Positions 1-9,239 of a DNA stretch of 64,000 nucleotides are shown here, one piece after another. The notes below the pieces were generated by a model. The model was not told the origin of the DNA, did no database searches, and was given only the letters and a program-made list of their open reading frames with translations. Source of the DNA: Treponema sp. (lineage in GTDB: Bacteria > Spirochaetota > Spirochaetia > Treponematales > Breznakiellaceae); assembly GCA_009784935.1 (NCBI GenBank), contig WQXI01000007.1, positions 1 to 64,000 on the forward strand, given 5' to 3'. Position 1 is the stretch's first letter, and every line of letters starts with the position of its first letter. Made by a program: the position numbers and the translations under genes.

Positions 1-1
1 A

Positions 2-184
2 ATCGAGGAAATAATTATGGCTAGAAGGGAAAAGAATTTAACCCAAAAAGGTTTAGCCCAATTAATCGGAACAAAACAATCTAATATTTCCAGACTTGAA
101 AGCGGTAATTATAATCCTTCTTTAGATTTCTTACAAAAAATAGCATCAGCAATGGATAAAAAATTGGAAGTAAGAATGGTATAG
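2..184 (+). CDS. XRE-family HTH regulator, C-terminal part (5' end outside window)
   Basis: This reading frame is open from the window edge to a TAG at 182-184 and gives 60 residues; the start codon lies upstream or is the internal ATG at 17. It reads as a classic Cro/CI helix-turn-helix: LTQKGLAQLIGTKQSNISRLE, followed by a PSLDFLQKIASAMDKK helix. Such short XRE proteins are often the antitoxin of HigBA/RelBE-type modules, with the toxin gene upstream. That gene is outside the window, so the pairing is inference. The nearby VapBC pair fits a small toxin-antitoxin cluster. Confidence 0.75.
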   Translation: MEEIIMARREKNLTQKGLAQLIGTKQSNISRLESGNYNPSLDFLQKIASAMDKKLEVRMV

Positions 185-224
185 AAATAATTTCCAAAGT
201 CATTGTAAACATCCAATTTGACAG

Positions 225-490
225 CACTGGAAGTTTTGCTGTGAGCTCCGTGCCTGCTGGAAGCTTCGCTGCATAGTCCTCTGTGTCCTTTGCGTTCTCT
301 GCGTCTCTGCGTGAGATCTTCCCAAAAAAATATTTACCAAAACCTCAAAGGCACAGAGATAAAGAATTTTTTACCACAGAGGGCACAGAGTTTCACAGAG
401 GGAAAGAATTTTCGGACAAGAACTCCGTGAAACTCTGTGGTTAAATTCTTATCTTAATTCTTCCCCTGCGAGCCCTGCGCCTTTGCTCTT
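225..490. repeat. Intergenic CACAGAG/CTCTGTG repeat block
   Basis: The 375-base gap between the HTH gene and the antitoxin holds no credible gene and is filled by short degenerate units of CTCTGTG, CTCTGCG, CACAGAG and their complements. ACCACAGAG at 373-381 and CTCTGTGGT at 433-441 bound an inverted repeat that could fold as a long hairpin. A second motif, GGAAGCTTCGCTGCA, sits at 258-272. The same units recur at many other intergenic sites in this window. Confidence 0.8.
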
Positions 491-559
491 AGTAAACCAG
501 AAAAGAACAGGTTAAAACATGCACTACCATTTTTCCAAATTTTATGTTATATTTTATAT

Positions 560-832
560 ATGACCATTTCCCAAACCATTGACATACCGGCTGACCGCCG
601 AATAACTCTGGAAGTTCCCCGTGAAATACCAACAGGAACAACCGCCAGGTATGAACTCGTCTGGTTTCCAGTTACAAAAACTGCAAACAACCTGAATACA
701 ACATTAGAAAAGATACAAGAACTTTGTAAAAACTCATCAATTACCGTTGATAGTTTTAAAGAAATGCGCCGTAAAGATAAAGAACTTGAAGAAAATCAAT
801 ATCGCAGGTTATTTTCCGGAGACATTAATTGA
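560..832 (+). CDS. VapB-like antitoxin (small protein before PIN toxin)
   Basis: This 90-residue protein begins with a strand-rich segment (SQTIDIPADRRITLEVPREIP) typical of small antitoxins with a swapped-hairpin or similar N-terminal DNA-binding part. It ends in a charged helical tail (KEMRRKDKELEENQYRRLF) of the kind that wraps a PIN toxin. It overlaps the PIN-domain gene by four bases, the usual antitoxin-toxin arrangement. No Shine-Dalgarno is visible; an AT-rich TATATT at 548-553 ends six bases before ATG. The antitoxin role rests mainly on context; the exact family is not certain. Confidence 0.7.
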   Translation: MTISQTIDIPADRRITLEVPREIPTGTTARYELVWFPVTKTANNLNTTLEKIQELCKNSSITVDSFKEMRRKDKELEENQYRRLFSGDIN

Positions 833-1239
833 AATATGTTTTTGATGCCTGCGCTCTTATTGCAGTTTTAAAGAAAGAAAAAGGCGCAGATAAAATTAAT
901 AGCTTACTTGAAGAAGCTATTATAGGGCAAAGTGAAATTTTCATGAGTTCTATTAATTTGATAGAAGTACATTATGGTTTACTTCGTACATTAGAAAAAG
1001 AAAAAGCAAATACTGTTTTAGAAAATATTTATGAACTCCCGATTAATTTTATTAACACAATTGACGAAGTCATTTTTCATGAGTCAGCACGTCTTAAAGC
1101 TCAATATGCTATTCCGTTGGGTGATTCCATAGGATTGGCAACCGCAATTAGATTTGGCAGTGTATTTGTAACTTCTGATCATGATGACTTTGAAGAAATA
1201 GAGAAAGCAGAGAATATTTCATTTTTCTGGTTTCGTTAA
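829..1239 (+). CDS. VapC-like PIN-domain ribonuclease toxin
   Basis: This 136-residue PIN-domain protein has conserved acidic residues in the expected order: FDACALI near the N-terminus (Asp6), an internal Glu in SINLIEVHYG, GDSIGLATA (Asp) and VTSDHDDF near the C-terminus. PIN toxins are Mg-dependent RNases that cleave RNA when freed from their antitoxin. Translation probably starts at TTG 829, overlapping the antitoxin stop, which suggests translational coupling. Length and motif order are complete, so nothing marks it as degraded. Confidence 0.85.
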   Translation: MKYVFDACALIAVLKKEKGADKINSLLEEAIIGQSEIFMSSINLIEVHYGLLRTLEKEKANTVLENIYELPINFINTIDEVIFHESARLKAQYAIPLGDSIGLATAIRFGSVFVTSDHDDFEEIEKAENISFFWFR

Positions 1240-1249
1240 CTTATTCATC

Positions 1250-1278
1250 TTGCCTAACTCTTTCTTTACAGTTATACT
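1250..1278 (+). promoter_or_regulatory. Sigma-70-type promoter of the pur operon
   Basis: TTGCCT at 1250-1255, a 17-base spacer and TATACT at 1273-1278. The predicted transcription start (about 1285) falls two bases before the purK ATG at 1287, so the mRNA would be effectively leaderless; no Shine-Dalgarno precedes purK. Confidence 0.6.
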
Positions 1279-1286
1279 TACGTCAT

Positions 1287-2438
1287 ATGGCAGCACTTTT
1301 ACCTCCTGGTATAATCGGTATTATTGGCGGCGGTCAGCTTGGCCGTATGATGATTTACCGTGCAAAAAAGCTGGGGTATCGTTTTTCTGTTCTGGATGAA
1401 AAAGGCGCTCCTGCAGAAAACCTTGCAGATTTTTCTGTACACGGCAGCCTGAAAGATCCTGCTGCTTTAAAAAATCTTGCTAATGTTTCCGATCTGTTAA
1501 CCTACGAAATCGAACATATTAACACAGACGCGCTTGATGAGCTTGTTTCAAACGGTGTTAAAATATTTCCTTCGCCTTCTATGTTACGGATTATTCAAGA
1601 TAAACTTTTACAAAAAGAATTATTTATTAAAAAAGGAATCCCTACGGCAGATTACTTTAGCGCTGATGATCCAGAAAACTTTGATTTTTCCCAAAAGAAA
1701 TTCTCGCTTGTACAAAAACTGCGAAAAGGCGGCTATGACGGAAGGGGTGTAAAAGTATTAAATGCAACTAATGACAAACCTATGAATGCTCCTTCTATTT
1801 TTGAGGACATGATCGATATAGAAAAAGAACTTGCTGTTATGGTAGCCCGCAGTACTGACGGCTCTATCGCGGTTTTTCCAGTAACAGAAATGGCTTTTAA
1901 CCCCGATCATAATATTTGCGATACAGTTATCGCTCCCGCAAGAATAGACGAAAAAACCGCAGAAGCTGCAAAAGAAATTTCTGTTAATGTTGTAAAAGCA
2001 TTAGACGGAGTCGGTATATTCGGCGTTGAACTTTTCCTCGATAAAAAAGGAAATGTGCTTATAAACGAAGTCGCGCCTCGCCCTCATAACTCCGGGCACT
2101 ACACAATGGAAGCCTGCGTTACGTGCCAATTTGAACAGCATATAAGAGCTATAACAGGGCTTCCATTAGGTGATACAACGTTAATCCGCCCTGCTGTTAT
2201 GCTGAATCTTTTGGGTGAAGACGGAAGTTATGGAGAAGTTGAATTACAGGGTTACGAAGAAGCGTTAAAAGTTCCCGGTATGTCGCTTCATTTATACGGA
2301 AAAACAGAATCACGGCCAGTCCGCAAGATGGGTCACTTTACTGTAACTGCTGATACTTTAGAAGAAGCGATAAAAAAAAGCGAATATGTAAGATCGATTC
2401 TGAAAATTCACGGAAAGGAGAAATTAAATGACAAATAA
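1287..2438 (+). CDS. purK: N5-carboxyaminoimidazole ribonucleotide synthase
   Basis: PurK uses ATP and bicarbonate to carboxylate aminoimidazole ribonucleotide (AIR) to N5-CAIR in purine synthesis. The 383-residue protein starts with the ATP-grasp pre-domain motif GGGQLGRMM (residues 14-22). The ATP-grasp core ([12 protein letters not shown]) and the active-site segment [12 protein letters not shown] are intact. It is the first gene of purKEFMND, and its last codons overlap purE by 11 bases. Presence of PurK predicts the two-step (PurK+PurE class I) route rather than direct AIR carboxylation. Confidence 0.96.
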   Translation: MAALLPPGIIGIIGGGQLGRMMIYRAKKLGYRFSVLDEKGAPAENLADFSVHGSLKDPAALKNLANVSDLLTYEIEHINTDALDELVSNGVKIFPSPSMLRIIQDKLLQKELFIKKGIPTADYFSADDPENFDFSQKKFSLVQKLRKGGYDGRGVKVLNATNDKPMNAPSIFEDMIDIEKELAVMVARSTDGSIAVFPVTEMAFNPDHNICDTVIAPARIDEKTAEAAKEISVNVVKALDGVGIFGVELFLDKKGNVLINEVAPRPHNSGHYTMEACVTCQFEQHIRAITGLPLGDTTLIRPAVMLNLLGEDGSYGEVELQGYEEALKVPGMSLHLYGKTESRPVRKMGHFTVTADTLEEAIKKSEYVRSILKIHGKEKLNDK

Positions 2439-2952
2439 AAATGATAAACCTCTTGTTGGAATTATCATGGGAAGCGATTCTGATCTTCCTGTTATGAAAG
2501 AAGCGGCTGCAATTTTAAAAGAAGCAGATATTCCTTTTGAAATTACAATTGTTTCAGCTCATCGAACTCCTAACCGTCTTTTTAAATATGCGCAGTCCGC
2601 CGTAAAGCGCGGTTTAAAAGTAATTATCGCAGGCGCAGGAGGAGCTGCTCATCTTCCCGGAATGACAGCTTCGATTACTCCGCTTCCTGTTATCGGGGTG
2701 CCCATAAAGACTTCGGCTTTTTCTGGACTGGATTCAATGCTGTCGATTATTCAAATGCCTGCTGGAATTCCTGTTGCGACTGTCTCTGTAAACGGCGCAA
2801 AGAATGCGGGTCTTTTGGCGATAAGAATCCTTTCAATAAAAAATAAAGAAGTTACGAATTGGATGAATAATTATATGAAAACTCTGGAAGCAGAAGTAGA
2901 AAGCAAGGCTGTAAAGCTGGAAAATGAGCCACTTGAACGAATTCTCCAATAA
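2428..2952 (+). CDS. purE: N5-CAIR mutase, class I PurE
   Basis: PurE moves the carboxyl group of N5-CAIR to C4, giving CAIR. The 174-residue sequence has the class I signatures: MGSDSD at 14-19, SAHRTP with His45, and [12 protein letters not shown]. It overlaps purK and has its own good ribosome site (GGAAAGGAG, about 7 bases before ATG). The class matters because some treponemes are known to use a class II PurE without PurK; here both sequence and neighbour indicate class I. Confidence 0.96.
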   Translation: MTNKNDKPLVGIIMGSDSDLPVMKEAAAILKEADIPFEITIVSAHRTPNRLFKYAQSAVKRGLKVIIAGAGGAAHLPGMTASITPLPVIGVPIKTSAFSGLDSMLSIIQMPAGIPVATVSVNGAKNAGLLAIRILSIKNKEVTNWMNNYMKTLEAEVESKAVKLENEPLERILQ

Positions 2953-2961
2953 AGATATAGT
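2933..2961 (+). promoter_or_regulatory. Internal promoter ahead of purF
   Basis: TTGAAC at 2933-2938, exactly 17 bases, then TATAGT at 2956-2961. The first half lies inside the end of purE. The expected start (+1 at about 2968) coincides with the A of the purF ATG, and no ribosome site exists at a workable distance. It predicts a leaderless purF mRNA in addition to read-through from purKE. Confidence 0.55.
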
Positions 2962-2967
2962 CTAGGT

Positions 2968-4398
2968 ATGGAAGACCGCCTGCAGGAAAAATGCGGAGTA
3001 TTTGGAACTTACTCAAAGAACCCTGCTTCTGATGTCGCTGCGCAGGCTTATATGGCGCTTTATGCATTACAGCACAGAGGTCAGGAAAGCTGCGGTATAG
3101 CTGTCTGCTGTGAAGGTTTAATGCAGTATCACAGCGATCTTGGTTTAGTCCCTGATGTTTTTTCCAGAGAAACGCTTGCAAAACTCGGCAAAGGAAACAT
3201 GGCAATAGGTCATGTCAGATATTCGCCGATGGATCAAAAATCAAGAGCAAACGCCCAGCCCCTTGTTGTAAGGCATATAAAAGGTTCGATGGCAATTGCG
3301 CATAACGGAAGCATTACAAACTCTGCCGCTTTGCGCGAAAAGCTTCAGATGGAAGGCGCAGTTTTTCATACAACAAATGATACAGAAATAATAATCAATA
3401 TAATTACAAAAAAAAGAATACATACAAATACTATAGAAAACGCTATAGAAGAAGCAATGAAAGAAATCGAAGGCGCATATTCTCTTGTAATTATGTCGCC
3501 GAGTAAAATGATTGCTGTCCGCGATCCTCAAGGGTTCCGTCCTCTTTGTCTTGGTTCCCGTGACGGCGACATTATAATCGCTTCGGAAAGCTGCGCTCTG
3601 GACAGTATCGGGGCAAAATTTATCCGAGACATAGAACCCGGCGAAATTTTTGTCGCCGATAAAAACGGAAGCAAAAGCATTAAAACCCACTGCGGTAAAA
3701 AAAGCGGCATGTGTCTTTTTGAATATATTTATTTTGCGCGCCCCGATTCTGTCATTGACGGAGCGTGTGTACATACAGCGCGCATTAATGCAGGCGCATT
3801 TTTGGCGGATCAATACCCTGTAAAAGCTGATGTTGTTATTGGAGTTCCCGATTCTGGATTAGATGCCGCTTTAGGATTTTCCAGAAAATCAGGCATTCCT
3901 TATGAAGTTGGTTTTATAAAAAATAAGTATATAGGGCGTACATTTATTCAGCCTACTCAGGAAGAAAGAGACCGTTCTGTCAGAATAAAACTCAACACAA
4001 TCGTAGCTAGTATTAAAAACAAAAAGATTGTACTAATCGATGATTCTATCGTACGCGGAACTACAATGAAACGTATTGTTAAACTTGTCCGCGAAACAGG
4101 AGCAAAAGAAATTCATCTGCGTATTTCTTCGCCGCCGTTTGTAAATCCTTGTTATTTCGGCACTGACATTGATTCGCGCGAAAATTTAATTTCCTTCAAA
4201 ATGAAAACAGACGAAATCTGCTCTTACCTTGGGGCTGACAGTTTAGGATTTCTTTCGATAGAGAACGCTTCTAAAATTGCAGAAAACGCAAAATGCGGTT
4301 TTTGTGACGGATGTTTTTCCGGAAATTATCCGATTCCTGAGCCATTAATAAATAAAAAAAGCAAATATGATAAAAAAATCGGAGAGTTTAGTTTTTAA
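2968..4398 (+). CDS. purF: Amidophosphoribosyltransferase
   Basis: PurF catalyses the committed step, PRPP + glutamine to 5-phosphoribosylamine. In 476 residues, the Ntn-type nucleophile is Cys9 in MEDRLQEKCGVFG, so an eight-residue propeptide must be removed. The PRPP loop is VLIDDSIVRGTT. Four cysteines in the positions of the Bacillus-type 4Fe-4S cluster (GMCLFE, NPCYFG, CGFCDGC) suggest an oxygen-sensitive Fe-S form, fitting an anaerobe. It ends one base before purM. Confidence 0.96.
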   Translation: MEDRLQEKCGVFGTYSKNPASDVAAQAYMALYALQHRGQESCGIAVCCEGLMQYHSDLGLVPDVFSRETLAKLGKGNMAIGHVRYSPMDQKSRANAQPLVVRHIKGSMAIAHNGSITNSAALREKLQMEGAVFHTTNDTEIIINIITKKRIHTNTIENAIEEAMKEIEGAYSLVIMSPSKMIAVRDPQGFRPLCLGSRDGDIIIASESCALDSIGAKFIRDIEPGEIFVADKNGSKSIKTHCGKKSGMCLFEYIYFARPDSVIDGACVHTARINAGAFLADQYPVKADVVIGVPDSGLDAALGFSRKSGIPYEVGFIKNKYIGRTFIQPTQEERDRSVRIKLNTIVASIKNKKIVLIDDSIVRGTTMKRIVKLVRETGAKEIHLRISSPPFVNPCYFGTDIDSRENLISFKMKTDEICSYLGADSLGFLSIENASKIAENAKCGFCDGCFSGNYPIPEPLINKKSKYDKKIGEFSF

Positions 4399-4399
4399 T

Positions 4400-5443
4400 A
4401 TGGAAAACAGTTACAGCGAAAGCTATAAAAATGCAGGCGTTGATGTTACAGCCGGATACAAAGCGGTAGAATTAATAAAAAAACATATCGAACGCACAAA
4501 TATTCCGGGAGTAATAGACGGTATCGGCGGATTTGGAGGGCTTTTTGCGCTTCCAAAAACGGGAACTTCGGAACCTGTTCTTGTTTCCGGCACTGACGGC
4601 GTGGGAACAAAATTAAAAATTGCAATGCTTTTTGATAAACACAATACTATCGGCATAGACTGTGTAGCGATGTGCGTAAATGATATTATCTGCGCTGCCG
4701 CAAAACCGCTTTTCTTTCTTGATTATATCGCCATGGATAAAAATATTCCCGAAAAAGTTGAACAAATAGTCAGCGGCGTTGCAGAAGGCTGTGTTCAGGC
4801 AGGCTGCGCTCTTTTGGGAGGAGAAACCGCGGAACATCCCGGAATGATGAACGAAAACGAATACGATATCGCGGGTTTTTCTGTAGGCATTGTAGAAAAA
4901 TCAAAAATACCTGATAAAAGTAAAGTAAAAGCCGGCGATGTAATTATTGCGCTTGCTTCATCTGGGGTGCACTCAAACGGATTTTCGCTTACACGCAAAG
5001 TTTTTGATATTAATAACGATAAAAAAATACTTGATAAACACATTGCAGAACTTGGAAAAACACTTGGCGAAGAACTTTTGACTCCAACAAAAATATATGT
5101 AAAATCAATTTTAGATCTTATCGAGCAAACAAATATAAAATCGATTTCTAATATTACAGGCGGAGGGTTTCAGGAGAATATTCCGCGCGCTTTTGGAAAA
5201 AACCTCGGCGCTGTAATTAAAAGAAAAGCGGTTAAAACTCCGCCGGTATTTGATATTATCGCAAAGACAGGAAATATTCCTGAGCGCGATATGTTTAATA
5301 CATACAATATGGGCGTAGGAATGTGCATTATTACTGACCCATTAAAAGCTGATGAAGCATTACAAGTTCTCCGATCATTCAATGATGACGCATATATAAT
5401 CGGCGAAGTTACTAATAAAGTCACGGGAGTAGTATTTGACTAA
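4400..5443 (+). CDS. purM: Phosphoribosylformylglycinamidine cyclo-ligase (AIR synthetase)
   Basis: PurM closes the imidazole ring using ATP, making AIR. The frame opens at 4367, inside purF, but ATG 4400 directly after the purF stop gives the normal family N-terminus (MENSYSESYKNAGVDVTAGY) and 347 residues. Conserved segments SGTDGVGTKLKIA, LLGGETAEHPGM and NITGGGFQENIPR are all present. It overlaps purN by eight bases. Confidence 0.94.
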   Translation: MENSYSESYKNAGVDVTAGYKAVELIKKHIERTNIPGVIDGIGGFGGLFALPKTGTSEPVLVSGTDGVGTKLKIAMLFDKHNTIGIDCVAMCVNDIICAAAKPLFFLDYIAMDKNIPEKVEQIVSGVAEGCVQAGCALLGGETAEHPGMMNENEYDIAGFSVGIVEKSKIPDKSKVKAGDVIIALASSGVHSNGFSLTRKVFDINNDKKILDKHIAELGKTLGEELLTPTKIYVKSILDLIEQTNIKSISNITGGGFQENIPRAFGKNLGAVIKRKAVKTPPVFDIIAKTGNIPERDMFNTYNMGVGMCIITDPLKADEALQVLRSFNDDAYIIGEVTNKVTGVVFD

Positions 5444-6032
5444 GATCGCAGTTTTAGTCAGCGGAGGCGGCACAAACCTGCAAGCTCTGATCGACGCACA
5501 AAAAGAAAACAAACTCGGCGGAGGAGAAATAACTCTTGTTATCTCGTCTGCTGCCGGAGTTTACGCTCTTGAGCGGGCGGAGAAAGCCGGTATAAAAGCT
5601 ATTACAATAGCAAGAAAAGATTACACAGATTTATCAGATTTTGACTCGGCTATAGAATCATCGTTATCCGAAAACAAAATTGACCTTGTAGTTCTTGCAG
5701 GATTTTTATCGGTTCTTGGAGCAAAAGTATTAAAAACATTTAAAGACAAAATTATTAATGTTCACCCTTCGCTTATACCTGCTTTTTGCGGAAAAGGATT
5801 TTACGGTTTAAAAGTACATAAGGAAGTAATAAAAAGCGGCGTTAAAGTTACAGGAGCTACAGTTCATTTTGTTAACGAAATTGTAGACGGCGGTAAAATA
5901 ATTCTTCAGAAAGCATTAGATGTATTGCCGGATGATACACCCGAAACATTACAGCAGCGTGTTATGAAAGAAGGAGAATGGGTTCTTCTGCCAAAAGCAG
6001 TCGCAATGTTTTGTAAAGGAGAAATAGTATGA
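5436..6032 (+). CDS. purN: Phosphoribosylglycinamide formyltransferase
   Basis: PurN transfers the formyl group of 10-formyl-THF to GAR. The 198-residue protein has the N-terminal SGGGTNLQALIDA motif, the formyl-folate site INVHPSLIPAF and the catalytic Asp region VDGGKII. Start is TTG 5436, overlapping purM; the frame has no ATG that keeps the N-terminal strand. It overlaps purD by four bases (ATGA), so translational coupling is likely. Confidence 0.94.
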   Translation: MTKIAVLVSGGGTNLQALIDAQKENKLGGGEITLVISSAAGVYALERAEKAGIKAITIARKDYTDLSDFDSAIESSLSENKIDLVVLAGFLSVLGAKVLKTFKDKIINVHPSLIPAFCGKGFYGLKVHKEVIKSGVKVTGATVHFVNEIVDGGKIILQKALDVLPDDTPETLQQRVMKEGEWVLLPKAVAMFCKGEIV

Positions 6033-7300
6033 AAGTACTTGTAATAGGCGGCGGCGGAAGAGAACATGCAATTATTAAATCATTAAAAAATAACAATAAA
6101 ATAACAAAAATTTTTGCAGCTCCGGGGAATGGCGGCATCGAAAAAGACGCAGAATGTGTATCAATAAAAGCTGTTGATATTCTCGCTATGACAGATTTTG
6201 TATTAAAAAACGCAATTGATTATGTTGTCGTAGCTCCTGATGATCCATTATCGATTGGAATGGTAGACGCTCTGGAAGAAAAAGGTGTGCGCTGTTTTGG
6301 CCCTAAGATGGCTGCCGCCCGCATTGAAAGCAGCAAAGTTTTTTCAAAAAACATAATGAAAAAATACGGTATACCAACAGCAGCCTTTGAAACTTTTTCT
6401 GACGCAGACAGCGCATGCGAATTTGTTAATTCTAATAAATCGCTGTACCCGCTTGTAATAAAAGCAGACGGACTTGCTCTTGGAAAAGGTGTTATAATCG
6501 CCGAGAATAAAAACGAAGCATTAGATGCAATAGATTCTATTATGAAAGAAAAAAAATTCGGCAATTCGGGTTCTAATATTGTAATTGAGGAATTTTTAGA
6601 AGGACCCGAAGTTACTGTTCTTAGTTTTACAGACGGAGAAACAGTTATTCCTATGATTTCATCGATGGATCATAAACGAGCTCTTGACGGGAACAAAGGA
6701 TTAAATACAGGAGGCATGGGAGTAATCGCGCCTAATCCGCATTACACAAAAGAAATTGCCGGGATTTGCGAAAAAACAATTTTTCTGCCGACTATCAACG
6801 CGATGAAAAACGAAGGCTGTCCGTTTAAAGGCTGTCTTTATTTTGGGCTCATGCTTACAAAAAACGGTCCAAAAGTAATCGAATACAACAGCCGTTTTGG
6901 AGATCCAGAAGCTCAGGCAGTGCTTCCTCTCCTTGAAACAGACCTTTTAAAAATAATGGAAGCTGTAACAGACAAAAACTTAGCAAACATAGAAATTAAA
7001 TGGAAAAATAACTTTTCTGCCTGCGTTGTACTTGCAAGCGGCGGTTATCCGGAAATTTATGAAACAGGGTTTCCTATCAATGGATTAAATGCAAACGGCT
7101 GTATCGAATCCGAAGGAACAGTTGTTTATCATGCAGGGACAGCGTTAAAAAACAGAGAATTTTTGACTTCTGGTGGACGTGTTTTGGGAATAAGCGCAAT
7201 TGGCCCGTCGCTTCAGAATGCTCTGGATAAAGCATACAAGGCAGTAGATTTGATCAAATTTAAAGGCATGTTTTACAGGAAAGATATTGGCAGATATTGA
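6029..7300 (+). CDS. purD: Phosphoribosylamine-glycine ligase
   Basis: PurD joins glycine to phosphoribosylamine using ATP. The 423-residue ATP-grasp enzyme has the N-terminal GGGGREHAI motif, VIKADGLALGKGV (nucleotide binding), GGMGVIAPNP and EYNSRFGDPEAQ (metal binding). It is the last gene of the operon. PurL, PurQ, PurB, PurC and PurH are not in this window and must be encoded elsewhere. Confidence 0.96.
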   Translation: MKVLVIGGGGREHAIIKSLKNNNKITKIFAAPGNGGIEKDAECVSIKAVDILAMTDFVLKNAIDYVVVAPDDPLSIGMVDALEEKGVRCFGPKMAAARIESSKVFSKNIMKKYGIPTAAFETFSDADSACEFVNSNKSLYPLVIKADGLALGKGVIIAENKNEALDAIDSIMKEKKFGNSGSNIVIEEFLEGPEVTVLSFTDGETVIPMISSMDHKRALDGNKGLNTGGMGVIAPNPHYTKEIAGICEKTIFLPTINAMKNEGCPFKGCLYFGLMLTKNGPKVIEYNSRFGDPEAQAVLPLLETDLLKIMEAVTDKNLANIEIKWKNNFSACVVLASGGYPEIYETGFPINGLNANGCIESEGTVVYHAGTALKNREFLTSGGRVLGISAIGPSLQNALDKAYKAVDLIKFKGMFYRKDIGRY

Positions 7301-7349
7301 TCTGGTTTTTAGTATAAAAATATGTTATAATAATTTATAAGGAGGCAGA

Positions 7350-7781
7350 ATGAGGTTAAGAATTTTCCTAGTATTCTTTTTAGTTAGTTTTTCAGCATTC
7401 TGCCAGCACAGCTATAACCATAACGCGCTTGAACATTTAAGAGAGAGTCTTGAACATCTTGTAAACGGTGATTTTAACAATGCGATTATTTCCAGCAATC
7501 AGCTTATAAGAATTGACCCAAATTCCGCTGTTAATTATGTTATTAGAGCCCGCGCTCTTTACGAACTGCAGGAATATGACAGGGTAATAGCTGACTGCGC
7601 CCAAGCTATAAGATTAGACAGAAATAATGCCGCGGCATTCACAATCCGAGGGAATGCATACGGTCAAAAAGGCGAATATAACAGAGCAATTTCTGACTGG
7701 GAAGCGGCTCTAAGAATAAACCCAAATATCGAAGAAGCAAGAGTTAATATAGAAACCGCAAGGCAGCGCAGAGACAATTAG
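7350..7781 (+). CDS. Exported TPR protein
   Basis: A 143-residue protein with a cleavable signal peptide (RIFLVFFLVSFSAFCQHS) followed by about three tetratricopeptide repeats, recognisable from NSAVNYVIRARALYELQEYD, NNAAAFTIRGNAYGQKGEYN and the RAISDWEAALRINPN helices. TPRs mediate protein-protein contacts, here probably in the periplasm. Ribosome site AAGGAGG at 7338-7344. No specific function can be assigned. Confidence 0.85.
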   Translation: MRLRIFLVFFLVSFSAFCQHSYNHNALEHLRESLEHLVNGDFNNAIISSNQLIRIDPNSAVNYVIRARALYELQEYDRVIADCAQAIRLDRNNAAAFTIRGNAYGQKGEYNRAISDWEAALRINPNIEEARVNIETARQRRDN

Positions 7782-7797
7782 AGAGTATTTCGGTATG

Positions 7798-7826
7798 TTG
7801 ATAAATTTTAATTAAATTGCTATAAT
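7798..7826 (+). promoter_or_regulatory. Sigma-70-type promoter before YkgJ-family gene
   Basis: TTGATA at 7798-7803, a 17-base spacer and a perfect TATAAT at 7821-7826. The ATG is at 7834, eight bases after the -10 box, so the transcript should start about one base before it. No Shine-Dalgarno fits in between. Confidence 0.7.
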
Positions 7827-7833
7827 TCCCCCT

Positions 7834-8289
7834 ATGGAAAAATCGTTCTTTTTCGCGTCTGGTCTTAAATTTTCCTGTAAACGCTGTTCTTCCTGCTGCA
7901 GGTATGACGCAGGATTTGTATTTTTAACCGAAAAAGACCTTTTAAACCTGTCTTTAGCCCTAAATATGGACAAAGACCGGCTAATTAGCCTATATTGCAG
8001 ATGGGTAACAGACTGGAAAGGTGACGAAGTCCTTTCTTTAAAAGAAAAAATCAATAAAGATTGCATATTATGGGATAATGGATGTACAGTTTATAAAGGA
8101 CGTCCACTTCAATGTATTACTTTTCCGTTTTGGGAATCAATAATGTCTTCTGCGGAAAGCTGGGATATAACCGCTTCTGGCTGTCCCGGGATGAACTGCG
8201 GAAAGCTGTATACAGAAACTGAGATTTTAGAGGCAAAGGAACTGCGCGTATCAGAGCCGATAATTAGCAAAATGGGGGATCAATTATGA
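7834..8289 (+). CDS. YkgJ-family cysteine-cluster protein
   Basis: A 151-residue protein with the CxxCSSCC pattern near the N-terminus (CKRCSSCCRYD) and further cysteines in DCILWDNGCTVYKGRPLQC and CPGMNC. This is the YkgJ/UPF0153 Zn- or Fe-S-binding fold. Family members are poorly characterised, so the metal is not certain. It overlaps the MBL-fold gene by four bases (ATGA), so the two are co-translated. The likely mRNA is leaderless. Confidence 0.88.
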   Translation: MEKSFFFASGLKFSCKRCSSCCRYDAGFVFLTEKDLLNLSLALNMDKDRLISLYCRWVTDWKGDEVLSLKEKINKDCILWDNGCTVYKGRPLQCITFPFWESIMSSAESWDITASGCPGMNCGKLYTETEILEAKELRVSEPIISKMGDQL

Positions 8290-9227
8290 ATATTAAGTTC
8301 TGGGGTGTCAGAGGCTCTATTCCGACACCGACACCGCCTTCCCGTATAAAAAGTAAAATTTCCGCAATCGTCGAGCAGATCACCCCCGAAGACCTTGTAA
8401 GCGCAGAAAGCAGAGAAAGATTTTTGGCAGGGCTTCCGCCTTGGATTTTTGGCACTGTCGGCGGAAACAGTCCCTGTGTCAGCTTATCGTTTGATAATAT
8501 CGACGATTGCATTGTATTTGACTGCGGTTCCGGAATACGCGAGATGGGAATCGCGCAGGCAAACGAAAAAAGAAAATCTAATCATTTTCATATTTTCTTT
8601 TCTCATTTTCATTGGGATCATATTCTTGGACTTCCTTTTTTTGGACCTTGTTATAATCCGGCAATGAAAATAGATTTTTATTCTCCGGTTCCTAATCTGG
8701 AAAAAACTCTCAGCGGACAGATGGTTCATCCGTATTTTCCTGTTCATTTTGATGTGATGGGATCTACAAAAACGTTTCACTACATGGAAAAAGAAGTAAA
8801 TATATCAGGAAGATTTGTAACTGCAAAAAAAATGAACCACCCTGGAGACTCATATGCCTATTGTGTAAATGAATCCGGAAAACGCTTCATTTATGCAACA
8901 GATACAGAGCTTACCTCAGGCGATTTTATTAAAAACGAAGAAAACACTGCGTTTTTTCAGGATGCCGATCTAATCGTAATAGACTGCCAGTATACGCTGG
9001 GAGAAGCAATAGAAAAATATAACTGGGGACACAGCGCGTTCAGTCTTGCTGTAGACTTTGCCGCTAACTGGAAAATCAAACATATGGTTATGTTTCATCA
9101 TGATCCTACTTATGATGATCAAAAACTGTACGGTATATTGCAGTCTGCAAAATGGTATTTAGAAAGAATGAATCTTAAAGGAATTGAATTAACCCTTGCC
9201 TATGAAGGGCTGGAAATTTCAATTTAA
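8286..9227 (+). CDS. MBL-fold metal-dependent hydrolase
   Basis: A 313-residue metallo-beta-lactamase-fold protein. It opens with the FWGVRGSIPTP segment of the PhnP/cyclic-phosphodiesterase-like branch and carries the metal motif HFHWDH. Further ligands are a His in KKMNHPGDSY, Asp in ATDTE and His in FHHDPTYDD. The likely chemistry is phosphodiester hydrolysis, but the substrate cannot be read from sequence. The long insert between strand 1 and the metal motif (residues about 15-60) is a feature of this subgroup. Confidence 0.88.
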   Translation: MNIKFWGVRGSIPTPTPPSRIKSKISAIVEQITPEDLVSAESRERFLAGLPPWIFGTVGGNSPCVSLSFDNIDDCIVFDCGSGIREMGIAQANEKRKSNHFHIFFSHFHWDHILGLPFFGPCYNPAMKIDFYSPVPNLEKTLSGQMVHPYFPVHFDVMGSTKTFHYMEKEVNISGRFVTAKKMNHPGDSYAYCVNESGKRFIYATDTELTSGDFIKNEENTAFFQDADLIVIDCQYTLGEAIEKYNWGHSAFSLAVDFAANWKIKHMVMFHHDPTYDDQKLYGILQSAKWYLERMNLKGIELTLAYEGLEISI

Positions 9228-9239
9228 CAGGAAACTCTG

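Noticed and set aside
3241-3813. 190-codon minus-strand ORF inside purF
   Set aside because: The purF frame is a clear full-length match, and the antisense frame has a Cys/Phe/Tyr-rich nonsense composition.
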